A stretch of 64,000 nt of DNA from Robiginitomaculum sp. (lineage in GTDB: Bacteria > Pseudomonadota > Alphaproteobacteria > Caulobacterales > Maricaulaceae), in the NCBI GenBank assembly GCA_015485155.1, contig WFUF01000005.1, forward strand, positions 120,072-184,071, written 5' to 3'. Within the stretch, counting starts at the first letter, position 1; each line of letters begins with the position of its first letter. A model generated the notes under the pieces. It was not told the DNA's origin and did not search any database. It saw only the letters and a list, made by a program, of their open reading frames with translations. A program made the translations under genes and the position numbers. This document shows positions 63,998-64,000 of this stretch, piece by piece.

Positions 63998-64000
63998 GTC

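Overview
The window looks like a chromosomal stretch of an alphaproteobacterium. Evidence: an initiator tRNA of the alphaproteobacterial type, a sulfur-oxidising Hdr-like (sHdr) operon with a lipoate-binding protein, a DUF2793 tail-fibre-like gene, and an intergenic repeat resembling those of Rhizobiales. Genus cannot be fixed from sequence alone. By eye the DNA is moderately AT-rich.

Layout. (1) Bases 1-6257: the 3' end of an sHdr sulfur-oxidation operon (hdrC1 fragment, hdrB1, hdrA, a conserved accessory gene, hdrC2, hdrB2, a small unknown gene, lbpA). (2) 6258-7052: no genes, but a cluster of hairpins with similar loops and a dispersed repeat. (3) 7053-31473: a roughly 24.4-kb integrative island in the 3' half of an initiator tRNA-Met gene, bounded by 46-bp identical direct repeats. 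It carries a tyrosine integrase, a DUF4143 ATPase, an XRE/HEPN-zinc-ribbon gene pair, a nine-gene type I restriction-modification operon with five extra genes between hsdS and hsdR, a broken and an intact VirD4/TraG-like coupling protein, a Met-rich/SHOCT/methyltransferase/ArsR cassette, and the antirestriction gene ardC. No relaxase or type IV secretion channel is visible, so the island is probably a mobilisable or decayed element used as a defence platform. (4) 31429-32811: the intact tRNA, a small unknown gene and an S24-like repressor that seems to lack its protease residues. (5) 32871-63473: a large surface-polysaccharide locus.

The polysaccharide locus holds all five enzymes of the WbpA-B-E-D-I route to UDP-2,3-diacetamido-2,3-dideoxy-mannuronic acid. 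It also has an AsnB-like amidotransferase followed by three SDR epimerases, an arrangement resembling the Bordetella wbm O-antigen genes. UDP-glucose dehydrogenase and UDP-glucuronate 4-epimerase, Gmd, ManC, an AGE-family isomerase and RfbA supply further precursors. Glycosyltransferases, a KpsM/KpsT-like ABC exporter, a heparinase-like protein, a lipoprotein, two Sel1-repeat proteins and a transglutaminase-fold protein complete it. A DUF2793 phage or gene-transfer-agent tail-fibre-like gene lies inside it on the opposite strand.

The most promising places for something undescribed are the type I RM operon with embedded abortive-infection-like genes (12275-22972) and the XRE/HEPN-zinc-ribbon pair (10213-11576). 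All functional statements rest on motif reading, without database searches.
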